64,000 bases of DNA from Xanthomonas indica (lineage in GTDB: Bacteria; Pseudomonadota; Gammaproteobacteria; Xanthomonadales; Xanthomonadaceae): the NCBI RefSeq assembly GCF_040529045.1, contig NZ_CP131914.1, forward strand, positions 2,650,501 to 2,714,500, written 5' to 3'. The notes beneath the pieces were generated by a model. That model worked only from the letters and a program-made list of their open reading frames with translations. It was not told the origin of the DNA and searched no databases. Position numbers and translations under genes: made by a program. Below are positions 41,517 to 50,077 of this stretch, piece after piece (within the stretch, counting starts at the first letter, position 1; the number at the start of each line of letters is the position of its first letter).

Positions 41517-42770
41517 TCAAGCGCTCGGCGCAGCGGCATGCACCAGATCGACATGCAGCGGCGCCGGTCCGACTGTGGCGGCGCAGGCCGCCTGCAGCGT
41601 GGCCACGATGGTCTCGAAGCGCGCCTCGTCCAGCCAGGGGCTGTTGCTGATGCTCAGGCAGCGTGCGGCGAAGTCGCTGGCGTTGGGCATCGGCGTGCGC
41701 TCGACGATGCCGTCCAGGTAGTCGTAGTCGGGCAGGGCATGCACGAACGGCACCGCCACGCCGAGCCCGCGCGGCCACAGCGCGGCCAGCACCGATTCGC
41801 GCGCGGTCGCATCGGGCAGCAGCACCATCAGGATCGGCCAGCTGCCCTGGGCGCCGGGGGTATCGGCGATCACGGTCAGGCCGGGGATGCTGGCCAGGCG
41901 GGCGCTGCGGCGCCGACCCTGCTCGCGGATCTGCGCCAGGAATGCCGGCCAGCGCGCGCTGGCGCGCACGCCGACGCCTTCGCGCCAGGCGCCGACCGCG
42001 TGTTGGGCGATGGCCGTGCCGAAGCGGTCGCCGGCCGCGCCCACGCGGTCGCCGCGACGCAGTGCGCGGCGTACCGGTGCGCCGTACGCCCAGCGCAGTG
42101 GCTGCGGCCGGTACAGCGCCGCGTAGCCGAGCAGTTCCAGGCTGCGGCGCAGTTCCCAGCGCCAGTCGCGCTGGCCCAGGCGTGCGGCGGTGTCGGCCAG
42201 GCTGCGCTGCAGCGGCGCATGCCGCGACATCAGCAACCCGCCTTCGTAGAGGGTCAGGCCCTTGCCGGCGGCCAGGCTGCAGAAGCCGATGTCGCCGCCC
42301 AGGCCGGCCGGGCGGCCGTCGGGGTGCACGCCGCCCAGCGCCTGCGCCGCGTCCTCGATCAGCAACGCGCCGCAGCCTTCGGCGGCGCGGCGCAGCGGCG
42401 CCAGGTCGGTCAGGCGCCCGCCGAGGTGGGTGGCGATGATCGCCAGGGTGTCGCTGCCGCAGCGTTGTGCCAGTTGCACCGGGTCCAGCTCCAGCGAGCC
42501 GGGCAGCAGATCGCACAGCACCAGCTGCAGGCCGCAGTGCGCCACCGCCAACGCTACCAGCGGGCAGGTGTAGGCCGACACCAGCACCTGTCGGCGCCGG
42601 CTGGCCGCGGTCAGGGTGCGCAGGGCCACGATCAGCGCGGCGGTGCCGGAGCAGGTCAGCAGCGCCTGCGGCAGGCCGAGCGCAGTGGCCAGCCGCGTGC
42701 GCGGGCGGCCTGGCCACAGGTCCCGCCACTGCAGCGGCAGGCCCGCGGTCGGTGGCACCTCAATGCGCAT
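41517..42770 (-). CDS. DegT/DnrJ/EryC1-family PLP aminotransferase
   Basis: A 417-residue fold-type I enzyme. The N-terminal TCSGTAALIVAL holds the phosphate-binding turn, IEDAAQALGG gives the cofactor Asp140 and Gln143, and Lys170 in GFCSLAAGKGLTLYEGG takes the Schiff-base position. Compared with sugar aminotransferases such as ArnB, the substrate-binding C-terminus looks different, and the N-terminus is truncated of the usual IPL...P start. It probably aminates a keto compound or acts on an amino-acid-like substrate. It is the last gene of the minus-strand set and overlaps the EamA gene upstream by 11 bp. Confidence 0.87.
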   Translation of the reverse strand: MRIEVPPTAGLPLQWRDLWPGRPRTRLATALGLPQALLTCSGTAALIVALRTLTAASRRRQVLVSAYTCPLVALAVAHCGLQLVLCDLLPGSLELDPVQLAQRCGSDTLAIIATHLGGRLTDLAPLRRAAEGCGALLIEDAAQALGGVHPDGRPAGLGGDIGFCSLAAGKGLTLYEGGLLMSRHAPLQRSLADTAARLGQRDWRWELRRSLELLGYAALYRPQPLRWAYGAPVRRALRRGDRVGAAGDRFGTAIAQHAVGAWREGVGVRASARWPAFLAQIREQGRRRSARLASIPGLTVIADTPGAQGSWPILMVLLPDATARESVLAALWPRGLGVAVPFVHALPDYDYLDGIVERTPMPNASDFAARCLSISNSPWLDEARFETIVATLQAACAATVGPAPLHVDLVHAAAPSA

Positions 42771-43158
42771 CGGCGGGATCCGCGCGTTCGCCGATCGCCA
42801 GGCAGACGATGCCGCCGACGATCAGCGCCGCGCCCAGCGCCTGCAACAGGCCGATGTGCTCGTTGAACCACCAGGCCGACAGCAGCATCACGCTGACCAC
42901 CTCCAGGTGCGAGGCGGCGAAGGCCGGGCCGATCGGTGCGTGCTCGAGCAGCTTCATCCAGGTGAAGAACGCACCGACGTAGCCCAGCAGCGCGGCGTAC
43001 AGCCACGGGCTGCCGAGCAGGCGCAGCACCCAGGCCAGTTCGGCCTGTGGCGGAAACGCGTGGGTGCCCGCCAGCTTGAAGCCGATCTGGGCCAGCGTGT
43101 CGAAGCTCAGCAGCAGGGCGAAGCCCACCGCGTAGCGATGCAGCGGCGGCCGGCTCAT
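42760..43158 (-). CDS. EamA/SMR-type four-helix transporter subunit 1
   Basis: A 132-residue membrane protein with four helices: AVGFALLLSFDTLAQIGFKL, LLGSPWLYAALLGYVGAFF, FAASHLEVVSVMLLSAWWF and LLQALGAALIVGGIVCLAIG. It is the size of one EamA repeat or of SMR proteins such as ArnE/ArnF, which act as pairs. The next gene encodes a similar protein, so the two probably form a heterodimeric flippase or exporter for a pathway product. The start overlaps the partner gene by 4 bp. Confidence 0.82.
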   Translation of the reverse strand: MSRPPLHRYAVGFALLLSFDTLAQIGFKLAGTHAFPPQAELAWVLRLLGSPWLYAALLGYVGAFFTWMKLLEHAPIGPAFAASHLEVVSVMLLSAWWFNEHIGLLQALGAALIVGGIVCLAIGERADPADAH

Positions 43159-43517
43159 GAGCCCAGCCCCACCACGGCCACGCCGGCGCTGACCAGGCAG
43201 ATGCCGGCCACCTGCATGCGCCCGAGGCGTTCGCCGAACAGCCAGCGCCCGGCCAGCATGATCGCCACGATGTTGATCGAGCCCAGCAGCACGCCGCGGC
43301 CCAGCGGCACCAGCGACAGGAACGCGGTCCAGGCAAGGAATTCGAACACGTAGCAGGCCACGCCGAACCACAGCTGCGGCTGCCGCGCCATGCGCTGCCA
43401 GCGCGCCATGCCGGTACCCTGCGGGTGGCTGGCGACGTACTTGAAGGCCAACTGGCCGGCGGTGTCGAGCGCCACCGTCGCCAGCCAGATCGCCACCACC
43501 GAGCCGGTCATCGCCAT
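43155..43517 (-). CDS. EamA/SMR-type four-helix transporter subunit 2
   Basis: A 120-residue membrane protein with four helices (SVVAIWLATVALDTAGQLAF; LWFGVACYVFEFLAWTAFL; LLGSINIVAIMLAGRWLF; MQVAGICLVSAGVAVVGLG). It resembles its neighbour in the LDTAGQLAFKY / FDTLAQIGFKL region, so the two are paralogues that probably pair. The start ATG shares a base with the stop of the hydrolase gene (TGATG) and its end overlaps subunit 1. Candidate substrate: the amine or lipid-linked product of the surrounding enzymes. Confidence 0.82.
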   Translation of the reverse strand: MAMTGSVVAIWLATVALDTAGQLAFKYVASHPQGTGMARWQRMARQPQLWFGVACYVFEFLAWTAFLSLVPLGRGVLLGSINIVAIMLAGRWLFGERLGRMQVAGICLVSAGVAVVGLGS

Positions 43518-44344
43518 CAGGCGGCGGCCTGCTGCGGGGTGGTGAGCGCCGCGAAGAACTGCGCCAGGCGCGCGCCGAGCACGCGCCGTTCGCGGTCCAG
43601 GGTGATCATGTGGTAGCTGTCGTGCAGCAGCAGCAGTTCGGTCGGCCCGGAGACGTTGGCGATCACCAGCCGCGCGTTGCGCAGGTCGGCGATGTCGTCC
43701 TCGGCCGCGTGCGCGACCAGGCACGGCGCGACGACCTTGGGCAGGTTGCGGCGCACGTCGCGCGAGAGCAGGTACATCTCGGCCAGGGCGTGCCAGGGGT
43801 TGCCGGGCAGGCCGGCGGCGCTGCTGTCGCCGCCGAGCATGGCGCTGCTGACCTGGGCGCGGATGCGCTCGTCGCGCAGGCCGTATGGCGGCTCTTCCAG
43901 GAACATGCGGCGCTTGCCGATGCCCAGGCGCTTGAACCACGGCAGCAGGAACGCCAGGCGCGCGCGCTTGGGGATGTTCCAGCCGTCGTAGCGGAAGGTG
44001 GCGCCGAGCACGCCGACGCCGTCCACCCACTGCGGCCGCTCCTGGGCCAGGCGCAACGCCAGCAGCGCGCCCATCGACAGCCCGGCCACGAACAGCCGGT
44101 CGACCTGCGGACGCATCCGCGCGGCGGCGGCCTCGACGCTGGCGTACCAATCGCGCCAGCTGGTGGCCAGCAGGTCGTCCTCGTCGCCGCAGTGGCCGGC
44201 CAGCTGCACGCCGTGGACGCTGAAGCCTTCGCGGTTCAGGCTCTTGCCGAGCAGGCGCATCTCGCTGGGCGTGCCGGTCAGGCCATGGATCAGCAGCACG
44301 CCGTTGCGGCCGCCTTCGAAGTGGAACTCGGCAGATTCGATCAT
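43517..44344 (-). CDS. Alpha/beta-hydrolase, carboxylesterase/lipase-like
   Basis: A 275-residue hydrolase. The oxyanion segment is GVLLIHGLTGTPSEM, the nucleophile elbow GLSMGALLAL carries the Ser, the acid is probably the Asp in AHAAEDDIADL, and the His is in LLLHDSYHMITLD. This matches the carboxylesterase/monoacylglycerol-lipase (EstD/YvaK-like) group, cytoplasmic and without a signal peptide. In this position it could cleave an ester or thioester, for example to release a product from ACP, but that is speculation. It is separated by 91 bp from the exporter genes upstream and overlaps the EamA gene downstream by one base. Confidence 0.88.
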   Translation of the reverse strand: MIESAEFHFEGGRNGVLLIHGLTGTPSEMRLLGKSLNREGFSVHGVQLAGHCGDEDDLLATSWRDWYASVEAAAARMRPQVDRLFVAGLSMGALLALRLAQERPQWVDGVGVLGATFRYDGWNIPKRARLAFLLPWFKRLGIGKRRMFLEEPPYGLRDERIRAQVSSAMLGGDSSAAGLPGNPWHALAEMYLLSRDVRRNLPKVVAPCLVAHAAEDDIADLRNARLVIANVSGPTELLLLHDSYHMITLDRERRVLGARLAQFFAALTTPQQAAA

Positions 44345-44435
44345 TGGAATGGGCGCGGCTGCGCAGTCTCGGCAATCCGTGCAGGGTGGCCGCTGCGCGT
44401 TTCAGCAGCCTTTCGCCGCCGCCGCCGCGAACGGG

Positions 44436-45338
44436 TCAGTGCTTGGCCGCGGCCGGATTGCGGAAGCGTACCAGCACGCGCTGGCCAATGCGCAGGGTCG
44501 AGGGCTGGGTGAAGGCCAGGACGCAGGCCACGCTGCGGTCGTTGCCGGCGGGCGTGGCGTCGTCGTGCAACTGGGTGGGGCCGTAGGCCGGCGCCAGCCA
44601 GCGCACCACCGCCTGGCCGAGCACGGTCTGGCGGCCGTCGTCGCTGATGACCTCGGCGGCCATGCCCGGAGTGACGCTGCCGGCATAGCTTTCGTTCAAT
44701 TCGGCGCGGACCAGGCGCGGCGCGTCCGGCAGCAGGGTCAGCAGCGGCGCGTTGGCCTCGCTGCGTGCGCCGACCGCGGCCGACAGCTGCAGCACGCGCC
44801 CGGCGGCCGGCGCCTGCAGCCGGTACTGCGCGCGCTGCAGCTCGGCCGCGCGCACCTGCGCGTCGGCCAGGGCCGCATCGCTGCGTGCGGTGTCCAGTGC
44901 GTCGACCAGGCTCTGCACCGCGTCGCTGGCGTCGTCGGCGCTCTGGCCGTCGCTGGCGCCCAGGCGCGCGGCCTCGGCCAGCCGCCGCTGCTTCTGCTGG
45001 GCGCTTTGCAGGCGCTGCTGCAGCTGTTTCAAGTGGGTGGCCGCGGCCTGCGCGCGGGTGCGGGCGATGTCCAGGTCGACCGCGGCGGCGCGGTCGTCGC
45101 CGGCGACCAGCAAGGCCCCTTTCTGCACCGCGTCGCCCTCGTGCACCGGCACCTCGCGCAGGGTCGCGGCGACCGGCAGGCCGAGCTTGAGCACGCCGCC
45201 CTCCACGTCGATGCGGCCGCGCGCCACTGCCAGATAGGCGGCGGGGGCGGCGGCCAGCGCCGGGGCCGGCGTGCGGTCCGATGGCGCGCATGCGGCCAGC
45301 AGCAGGCTCAGCAGGGGCGCGGCGGCGAACGCTTTCAT
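44436..45338 (-). CDS. HlyD-like membrane-fusion lipoprotein
   Basis: A 300-residue periplasmic adaptor. The lipoprotein signal KAFAAAPLLSLLLAACAPS has lipobox LLAAC. A beta-barrel/lipoyl half (LREVPVHEGDAVQKGALLVAGDD) leads into a coiled-coil hairpin (about 85-165, LDIARTRAQAAATHLKQLQQRLQSAQQK), then a second lipoyl half (YRLQAPAAGRVLQLSAAVGARSEANAPLLTL). It bridges the ABC permease and the outer-membrane factor encoded upstream, to which it is joined by 4-bp overlaps. Confidence 0.9.
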   Translation of the reverse strand: MKAFAAAPLLSLLLAACAPSDRTPAPALAAAPAAYLAVARGRIDVEGGVLKLGLPVAATLREVPVHEGDAVQKGALLVAGDDRAAAVDLDIARTRAQAAATHLKQLQQRLQSAQQKQRRLAEAARLGASDGQSADDASDAVQSLVDALDTARSDAALADAQVRAAELQRAQYRLQAPAAGRVLQLSAAVGARSEANAPLLTLLPDAPRLVRAELNESYAGSVTPGMAAEVISDDGRQTVLGQAVVRWLAPAYGPTQLHDDATPAGNDRSVACVLAFTQPSTLRIGQRVLVRFRNPAAAKH

Positions 45339-46099
45339 GGTGCGGGATTCCGTGAGGGCAGGGGCGAGGGCGGTGCGTTCACGCGGCGGTCGTCGAGGAT
45401 GCGGCCGTCTTCCATCGACAGCACGCGGTCGGCGTGGCGGATCAGGCGCGGGTCGTGGCTCACGCACAGCACCATGGTGTTGTGGCGGCGCGCGATGCGG
45501 TGCAGCAGGTCGATCACGATCTGGCCGTTGCCGGCATCCAGCGCGCTGGTCGGTTCGTCGGCGAACAGCAGCGCCGGATGCTTGGCTAGCGCGCGGGCGA
45601 TCGCCACGCGCTGCTTCTCGCCGCCGGACAGCTCGGCCGGACGCAGGTGCTGGCGGTGGGCGATGCCGACCTCGGCCAGCGCTTCTTCGGCGCGGCTGCG
45701 CACCTCGGCCGGGGCCAGGCCCATGTACTGCAGCGGCAGCCGCACCTGGTCCAGCGCGCACAGCGCCGGGAACAGGTTGAAGCCCTGGAAGATGAAGCCG
45801 GTGTGGCGCAGGCGGAACTGCTCCAGCGCGGTGGCGCCGAGCGTGCCCAGTTCCTCGCCCAGCGCCAGCACCTGGCCGGCGTCGGCGCGCTGCAGGCCGC
45901 TGAGGATCGACAGCAGGGTGCTCTTGCCGCAGCCGGACGGGCCGGAGATCAGGGTCAGCTCGCCCGGCCACACCTGCAGCGCCACGTCGCGCAGTACCGG
46001 CGTGCGCACGCTGCCGGAGACGAAGCTCTTGCACAGGCCGCTGCCGCTGAGCGTGGCGGCGGCCGGGTGCAGCGCGGCGGGGGCGACGATGCGGCTCAT
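45335..46099 (-). CDS. ABC transporter ATPase (MacB/LolD type)
   Basis: A 254-residue ATPase. Walker A is SGPSGCGKSTLLSIL, the Q-loop is FIFQGFNLF, the signature is LSGGEKQRVAIARAL, Walker B is ALLFADEPTSALD, and the H-loop is CVSHDPRL. It belongs to the LolD/MacB-type subfamily that drives mechanotransmission exporters rather than import. It overlaps the permease (4 bp upstream) and the membrane-fusion protein (4 bp downstream). Confidence 0.94.
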   Translation of the reverse strand: MSRIVAPAALHPAAATLSGSGLCKSFVSGSVRTPVLRDVALQVWPGELTLISGPSGCGKSTLLSILSGLQRADAGQVLALGEELGTLGATALEQFRLRHTGFIFQGFNLFPALCALDQVRLPLQYMGLAPAEVRSRAEEALAEVGIAHRQHLRPAELSGGEKQRVAIARALAKHPALLFADEPTSALDAGNGQIVIDLLHRIARRHNTMVLCVSHDPRLIRHADRVLSMEDGRILDDRRVNAPPSPLPSRNPAP

Positions 46100-47229
46100 C
46101 GCAGCAGCAACGCCGGATCGGCGCGGCGCAGCCCGCGCAGCGCGGCCAGGGCCGAGACCACGGTCAGCAGCATCACCGCGCACACGCACAGGCCCCAGCC
46201 GCTGGCGTTGAACGCCACCGGCACGTCGTGCGCACGGGCCAGCGCGACCAGCGCCGCGCCCAGCGCGCTGGCGCCGATCAGGCCCAGCGCGCCGACCCAG
46301 GCGGCCTGTTCCAGCACCACCCAGCGCAGGTTGCGCATGCTCACGCCCAGCGCGTTGAGCGTGGCGTATTCGCGCGCGGCGCCGAGCACGGTGCCGAGCA
46401 GGGTCTGGCTGGTGATGGCCACGCCGACCAGCAGCACGATGCCGCCGAGGAACAGCACGCCGGAGCCGGCGCCGGTGTCGAACATCCAGAACAGGATGCT
46501 GCGCCGGGCGAAATCGTCGGCGCTCCAGGCTTCCACGCGCGGCCGCGTGACAGCGTTGTCGATCGCCTGCGCCACCGCCTGCGGGTCGGCGCCGGGGCGC
46601 AGCCTGGCCACCATGTAGGTCGGCCAGTCCGGGTGCGCGGTGTCGCTGTTGAGCGCGCGCGCGGTGTCCAGCGAGGCCAGTACGTTGACCCCGCCCAGCG
46701 CGCGCAGGCCGCGGCCCACCCCGATCACCCGCACGCGGTGGCCGTTGATGCGCGCGCTGCTGCCGACGCCGACGCCGAGCTTGTCCAGTTCCGCGCGGTC
46801 CACCACCACGGTGTCCGGCTCGCGCAGCGCCGCGCGCAGCGCCGGGCTGAGCAGGCGGGAGAACATCAGGCCACCATCGCGGGTGTCGATGCCGGAGATG
46901 TAGACCGACACCGCGCCGGTGTCGCCGGGGCCGCGCCAGTCGCCGTCGAACCAGATGAACGGCTCGATCTGCGCCACCCGCGGGTCCAGGTACAGCGGCG
47001 CGGCCGCGTCCGGATCGATGGCGCGGCCCTGGTCCACGCTCTGCGTGCCGGGATAGCCCAGCCACAGGTCGGCGTCGGAGCCGGAGACATAGACGCTGGC
47101 GCTGCCGAAGATGCCCAGCACCAGCGCGGTCTGCAGCAGCAGCAACAGGCTGGCGAAGCCCACCGATACCACCACCGGCAGGAAACGGCGCCACTCGTAG
47201 CGCAGGGTCTGGCGGGCCAGCGCGACCAT
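46096..47229 (-). CDS. ABC exporter permease, FtsX/MacB-like
   Basis: A 377-residue permease. There is one N-terminal helix (VVSVGFASLLLLLQTALVLGIF), a large periplasmic domain (about 45-260), and three C-terminal helices (LFLGGIVLLVGVAITSQTLL; AAWVGALGLIGASALGAALV; GLCVCAVMLLTVVSALAAL). The cytoplasmic ending LRGLRRADPALLLR is the normal FtsX/MacB tail. It has no fused ATPase. With the ATPase, membrane-fusion protein and outer-membrane factor it makes a tripartite exporter spanning both membranes. Its start shares a base with the outer-membrane-factor stop. Confidence 0.9.
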   Translation of the reverse strand: MVALARQTLRYEWRRFLPVVVSVGFASLLLLLQTALVLGIFGSASVYVSGSDADLWLGYPGTQSVDQGRAIDPDAAAPLYLDPRVAQIEPFIWFDGDWRGPGDTGAVSVYISGIDTRDGGLMFSRLLSPALRAALREPDTVVVDRAELDKLGVGVGSSARINGHRVRVIGVGRGLRALGGVNVLASLDTARALNSDTAHPDWPTYMVARLRPGADPQAVAQAIDNAVTRPRVEAWSADDFARRSILFWMFDTGAGSGVLFLGGIVLLVGVAITSQTLLGTVLGAAREYATLNALGVSMRNLRWVVLEQAAWVGALGLIGASALGAALVALARAHDVPVAFNASGWGLCVCAVMLLTVVSALAALRGLRRADPALLLR

Positions 47230-48659
47230 CAGGGCTGCGCGCCTCTGCGGTCGCTGCCGTCGCCGGCGCCGGGGATCGGCGCGGTGGCGCTGCCCAGCGC
47301 CGTGTGCAGGGCGACGTAGGCCAGATCGCGCTGGCGCTGCGCTTCCAGCAGTTCCAGTGCCGCCTGGTCGCGTGCGGCCTGCTGCGTGGCCACGTCCAGG
47401 TCGCTGCCCAGGCCCAGCCGCCGGCGCTGTTGCGCCACCTCGGCGACCTGCTGCTGCGCCTGCAGCACCTGCTGCTGGGTCTCGGTGTTGCGCCGCTGCT
47501 GCTCCAGCGTGGTCAGCGCAGTCTCGACCTCGTTGACCGCGTCCAGCACGGTCTGCCGGTAGGCCAGGGTGGCCGCTTCCAGCAGGTCGCCGCGCGCCTT
47601 GGCCCTGGCCTGGCGGATGCCCCAGTCGAACAGCGGGATGTCGATCACCGGGCCGAACGAGGCGATGCCGTGGGTGGCGGTGCGGCGGTGGCTCAGCAGG
47701 CTGGTCGACCAGCGGATCGCGCCGCCCAGGCCGATGCTGCCGTAGCGGTCGGCGCGGGCGATGCCCAGCGCGCCGGCGGCGCTGATCACCTCGGCCTCGT
47801 GCGCCGCGATGTCCGGGCGTCGCCGCAGCAGGTCGGCCGGCACGCTGTCGACCGCCGCAATCTGCAGTTGTCCCGGCGCGGTGGTGGCCGCGGCCGCGCT
47901 CCATGCCGGGTCGGGCGTATCGCGGCCCAGCAGCACCGCCAGGCGCCGCGCCGCGGCGGCGGCGGCATCGCGCGGCTCGTTCACCGCGCTCTGCGCCTGC
48001 AGCGCCGCGGCCTGCGCCTGCGCGGCGGTGGCCGGCGCGGCCAGATGCAGGTCGACCAGGGTCTGTTGCAGGCCAGCCTGGCGCTGGCGTGCGCTGGCGA
48101 TGTCCTGCAGCAGGCGTTCGGCCTGCTGCGCGTGGCGCAGGTCGATCCAGTTGTGTGCCACGTCGGAGATCGTCGCCGCGCGCACCTGCGCAAGGTTGGC
48201 CTGGGCGCTCTGCAGGTCGCCGCGGGCGACGCGGTTGGTGGCTTCGCCGCGGCCGAACAGCGGCAGCTCCCACTCCGAATCGACACCCACGACCAGGAAC
48301 GAGGCGCTGGCGTCCGGGTCGATCGGGTCCTCGGTGCGCGCGCGCAGCTGCGGCCGCAAGGTGGCGTCGGCGACCGCGTCCAGCCGCCGCGCCGCGCGCA
48401 GCCGTGCCAGCGCCTGGCCGACCTCGAGATCGTCCCGCAGCGCCTGCGCGACCAGCGCGTCGAGTTGCGGATCGTGGAAATCCTGCCACCAGGCGCTGCC
48501 CTGCGGACGCGGCGCGGCCGCCTGCGGCGTCGCGCTGCTCCACTGTGCGGGCAGCGACGGCTGGCGCAGGTCGGGGATGGGCTGGCTGGCGCAGCCAGCG
48601 AGCGCGAGCGCGGCGGCCAGCGCCAGCACGCCGGCCGGACAAACGCGGATCCGGCTCAT
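47229..48659 (-). CDS. RND/ABC-type outer-membrane efflux lipoprotein (OprM/NodT-like)
   Basis: A 476-residue outer-membrane factor with a lipoprotein signal (VLALAAALALAGCASQ). Two OEP repeats are visible, each with long helices: LVAQALRDDLEVGQALARLR... and VAQQRRRLGLGSDLDVATQQ. Between them RRRPDIAAHEAEVISAAGALGIARADRYG is a strong NodT-family signature. It provides the exit duct for the exporter formed with the three genes downstream. It overlaps the histidine kinase gene by 4 bp, an unusual fusion of sensor and exporter in one transcript. Confidence 0.92.
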   Translation of the reverse strand: MSRIRVCPAGVLALAAALALAGCASQPIPDLRQPSLPAQWSSATPQAAAPRPQGSAWWQDFHDPQLDALVAQALRDDLEVGQALARLRAARRLDAVADATLRPQLRARTEDPIDPDASASFLVVGVDSEWELPLFGRGEATNRVARGDLQSAQANLAQVRAATISDVAHNWIDLRHAQQAERLLQDIASARQRQAGLQQTLVDLHLAAPATAAQAQAAALQAQSAVNEPRDAAAAAARRLAVLLGRDTPDPAWSAAAATTAPGQLQIAAVDSVPADLLRRRPDIAAHEAEVISAAGALGIARADRYGSIGLGGAIRWSTSLLSHRRTATHGIASFGPVIDIPLFDWGIRQARAKARGDLLEAATLAYRQTVLDAVNEVETALTTLEQQRRNTETQQQVLQAQQQVAEVAQQRRRLGLGSDLDVATQQAARDQAALELLEAQRQRDLAYVALHTALGSATAPIPGAGDGSDRRGAQP

Positions 48660-50077
48660 GCCTGCGGCTCCGCGCCGGCCGGCAGGTCCAGCTCCGCACG
48701 CAAGCCGCCCAGCGCCGAGCGCCGGTAGCGCAGCGTGGCGTGGTGGCGGGCGGCGATGTTGGCGACGATCGCCAGGCCCAGGCCAGTGCCGCCTTCGGGC
48801 GCGTCCGGGGCACGGAAGAAGCGCTCGCCCAGGCGCGGCAGCAGGGCCTCGTCGATGCCGCTGCCGGCGTCGTCCACCGCCAGGCGCACGGCCTGCGGCT
48901 CGCGCCGCAGGCTCACCGTGACCACGCGGCCGGCGGCATGGCGGAAGGCGTTGTCCAGCAGGTTGTCGAGCAGCTCGCGCAGCGCATAGGCATCGGCGGC
49001 CACCCAGGTAGGCGTGTCGTCGTCGCCGCTGTCGTAGCCCAGGTCCACGCCGGCGTGCAGCGCGTCGGGGATGCGCTCGGCCAGGGCCTGCGGCAGCCAT
49101 TGCGCCAGGTCCAGCGGCAGCAGCGGGCGGATGCTCTCGCGCGGCGCCTGGGTGCGGGTCAGCGCCAGCAACTGGGTGGAGGTGCGGGTGGCGCGGTCGG
49201 TCAGCTGGCGGATGTGCTGCAGCGCCTGAGCGGTGTCCCCCGGGCGTTGGCTGGCCTGGGCACGCTGCACGTGCATGCTCAGCCCGGCCAGCGGCGTGCG
49301 CAGCTGGTGTGCGGCGTCGGCGAGGAAGCGCTCCTGCAGCGCCATCATGTGCTTGAGGCGGCCGAGCAGGCCGTCGATGGCCTGGGTCAGCGGCAGGATC
49401 TCCACCGGGATGTCCGGCCCGGACACCGGGCTGAGGTCGCGCTGGCTGTCGTCGAGCCGGCGCACCGCCGGCTCCAGCATGCGCAGGCCGACCCGCACGC
49501 CGTGCCAGACCAGCACCAGCAGGGAGCAGGTGAGCAGCAGTTCGGTCGGCAGCATCAGCACCAGGATCTCGCGGGCGCGGCGATGGCGGTCGTCCAGGGT
49601 CTCGGCCACCGACACGGTGAGCCAGTCGCCCGGCTCCAGCGCCGAGGGCAGCAACAGGCTGGCCACGCGCACCGGCACGCCGTTGTCCATGCGGTCGTCG
49701 TACAGCATCACCCGGCCGATCTCGGCCGGATCCGGGTGCATCGGAATCGGCTGGGTACTGCCGCTGATCACCCCGTGGCGGCGGCTGTCCAGCTTGAAGA
49801 ACACCCGGCCGTCGCTGCTGTACTCCAGCAGTTGCCGCGCCTGCAGGGTCAGCGGCATGCGCTCGCCGGGGTCGTTGACCGCGTTGGCCAGGCCCTGCGT
49901 GTCCTCCTTCAGGTCCATGTCGTGGACGTGATTGGTGTACTTGAGCATCAGCAGGTAGAACAGCGCCGACACCACCAGCATCAGCAGCACGGTCGGAATC
50001 AGCAGGAACGCCAGCAGTCGCTGGCGCAGGCTGGGATGGCGGTAGGCCGGCGCCTGCGCGGCAGTGGTCGCGCTCAC
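48656..50077 (-). CDS. Sensor histidine kinase
   Basis: A 473-residue kinase starting with GTG inside the regulator's stop (GTGA). Two helices (LLAFLLIPTVLLMLVVSALFYLL near 20-43 and ILVLMLPTELLLTCSLLVLV near 171-190) flank a periplasmic sensor domain of about 125 residues. The phospho-accepting His is His257 in DAAHQLRTPLAGL. The ATPase domain has the N-box ELLDNLLDNAFRHA and the G-box GGTGLGLAIVANI. It belongs to the TctE/QseC-like group and probably senses a substance handled by the exporter encoded next. Confidence 0.93.
   Translation of the reverse strand: MSATTAAQAPAYRHPSLRQRLLAFLLIPTVLLMLVVSALFYLLMLKYTNHVHDMDLKEDTQGLANAVNDPGERMPLTLQARQLLEYSSDGRVFFKLDSRRHGVISGSTQPIPMHPDPAEIGRVMLYDDRMDNGVPVRVASLLLPSALEPGDWLTVSVAETLDDRHRRAREILVLMLPTELLLTCSLLVLVWHGVRVGLRMLEPAVRRLDDSQRDLSPVSGPDIPVEILPLTQAIDGLLGRLKHMMALQERFLADAAHQLRTPLAGLSMHVQRAQASQRPGDTAQALQHIRQLTDRATRTSTQLLALTRTQAPRESIRPLLPLDLAQWLPQALAERIPDALHAGVDLGYDSGDDDTPTWVAADAYALRELLDNLLDNAFRHAAGRVVTVSLRREPQAVRLAVDDAGSGIDEALLPRLGERFFRAPDAPEGGTGLGLAIVANIAARHHATLRYRRSALGGLRAELDLPAGAEPQA

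Noticed and set aside
41517-43517. Ara4N (Arn) lipid A modification genes
   Set aside because: DegT enzyme plus two SMR subunits recall ArnB and ArnE/F, but ArnA, ArnC, ArnD and ArnT are absent and the neighbours are acyl-chain enzymes.
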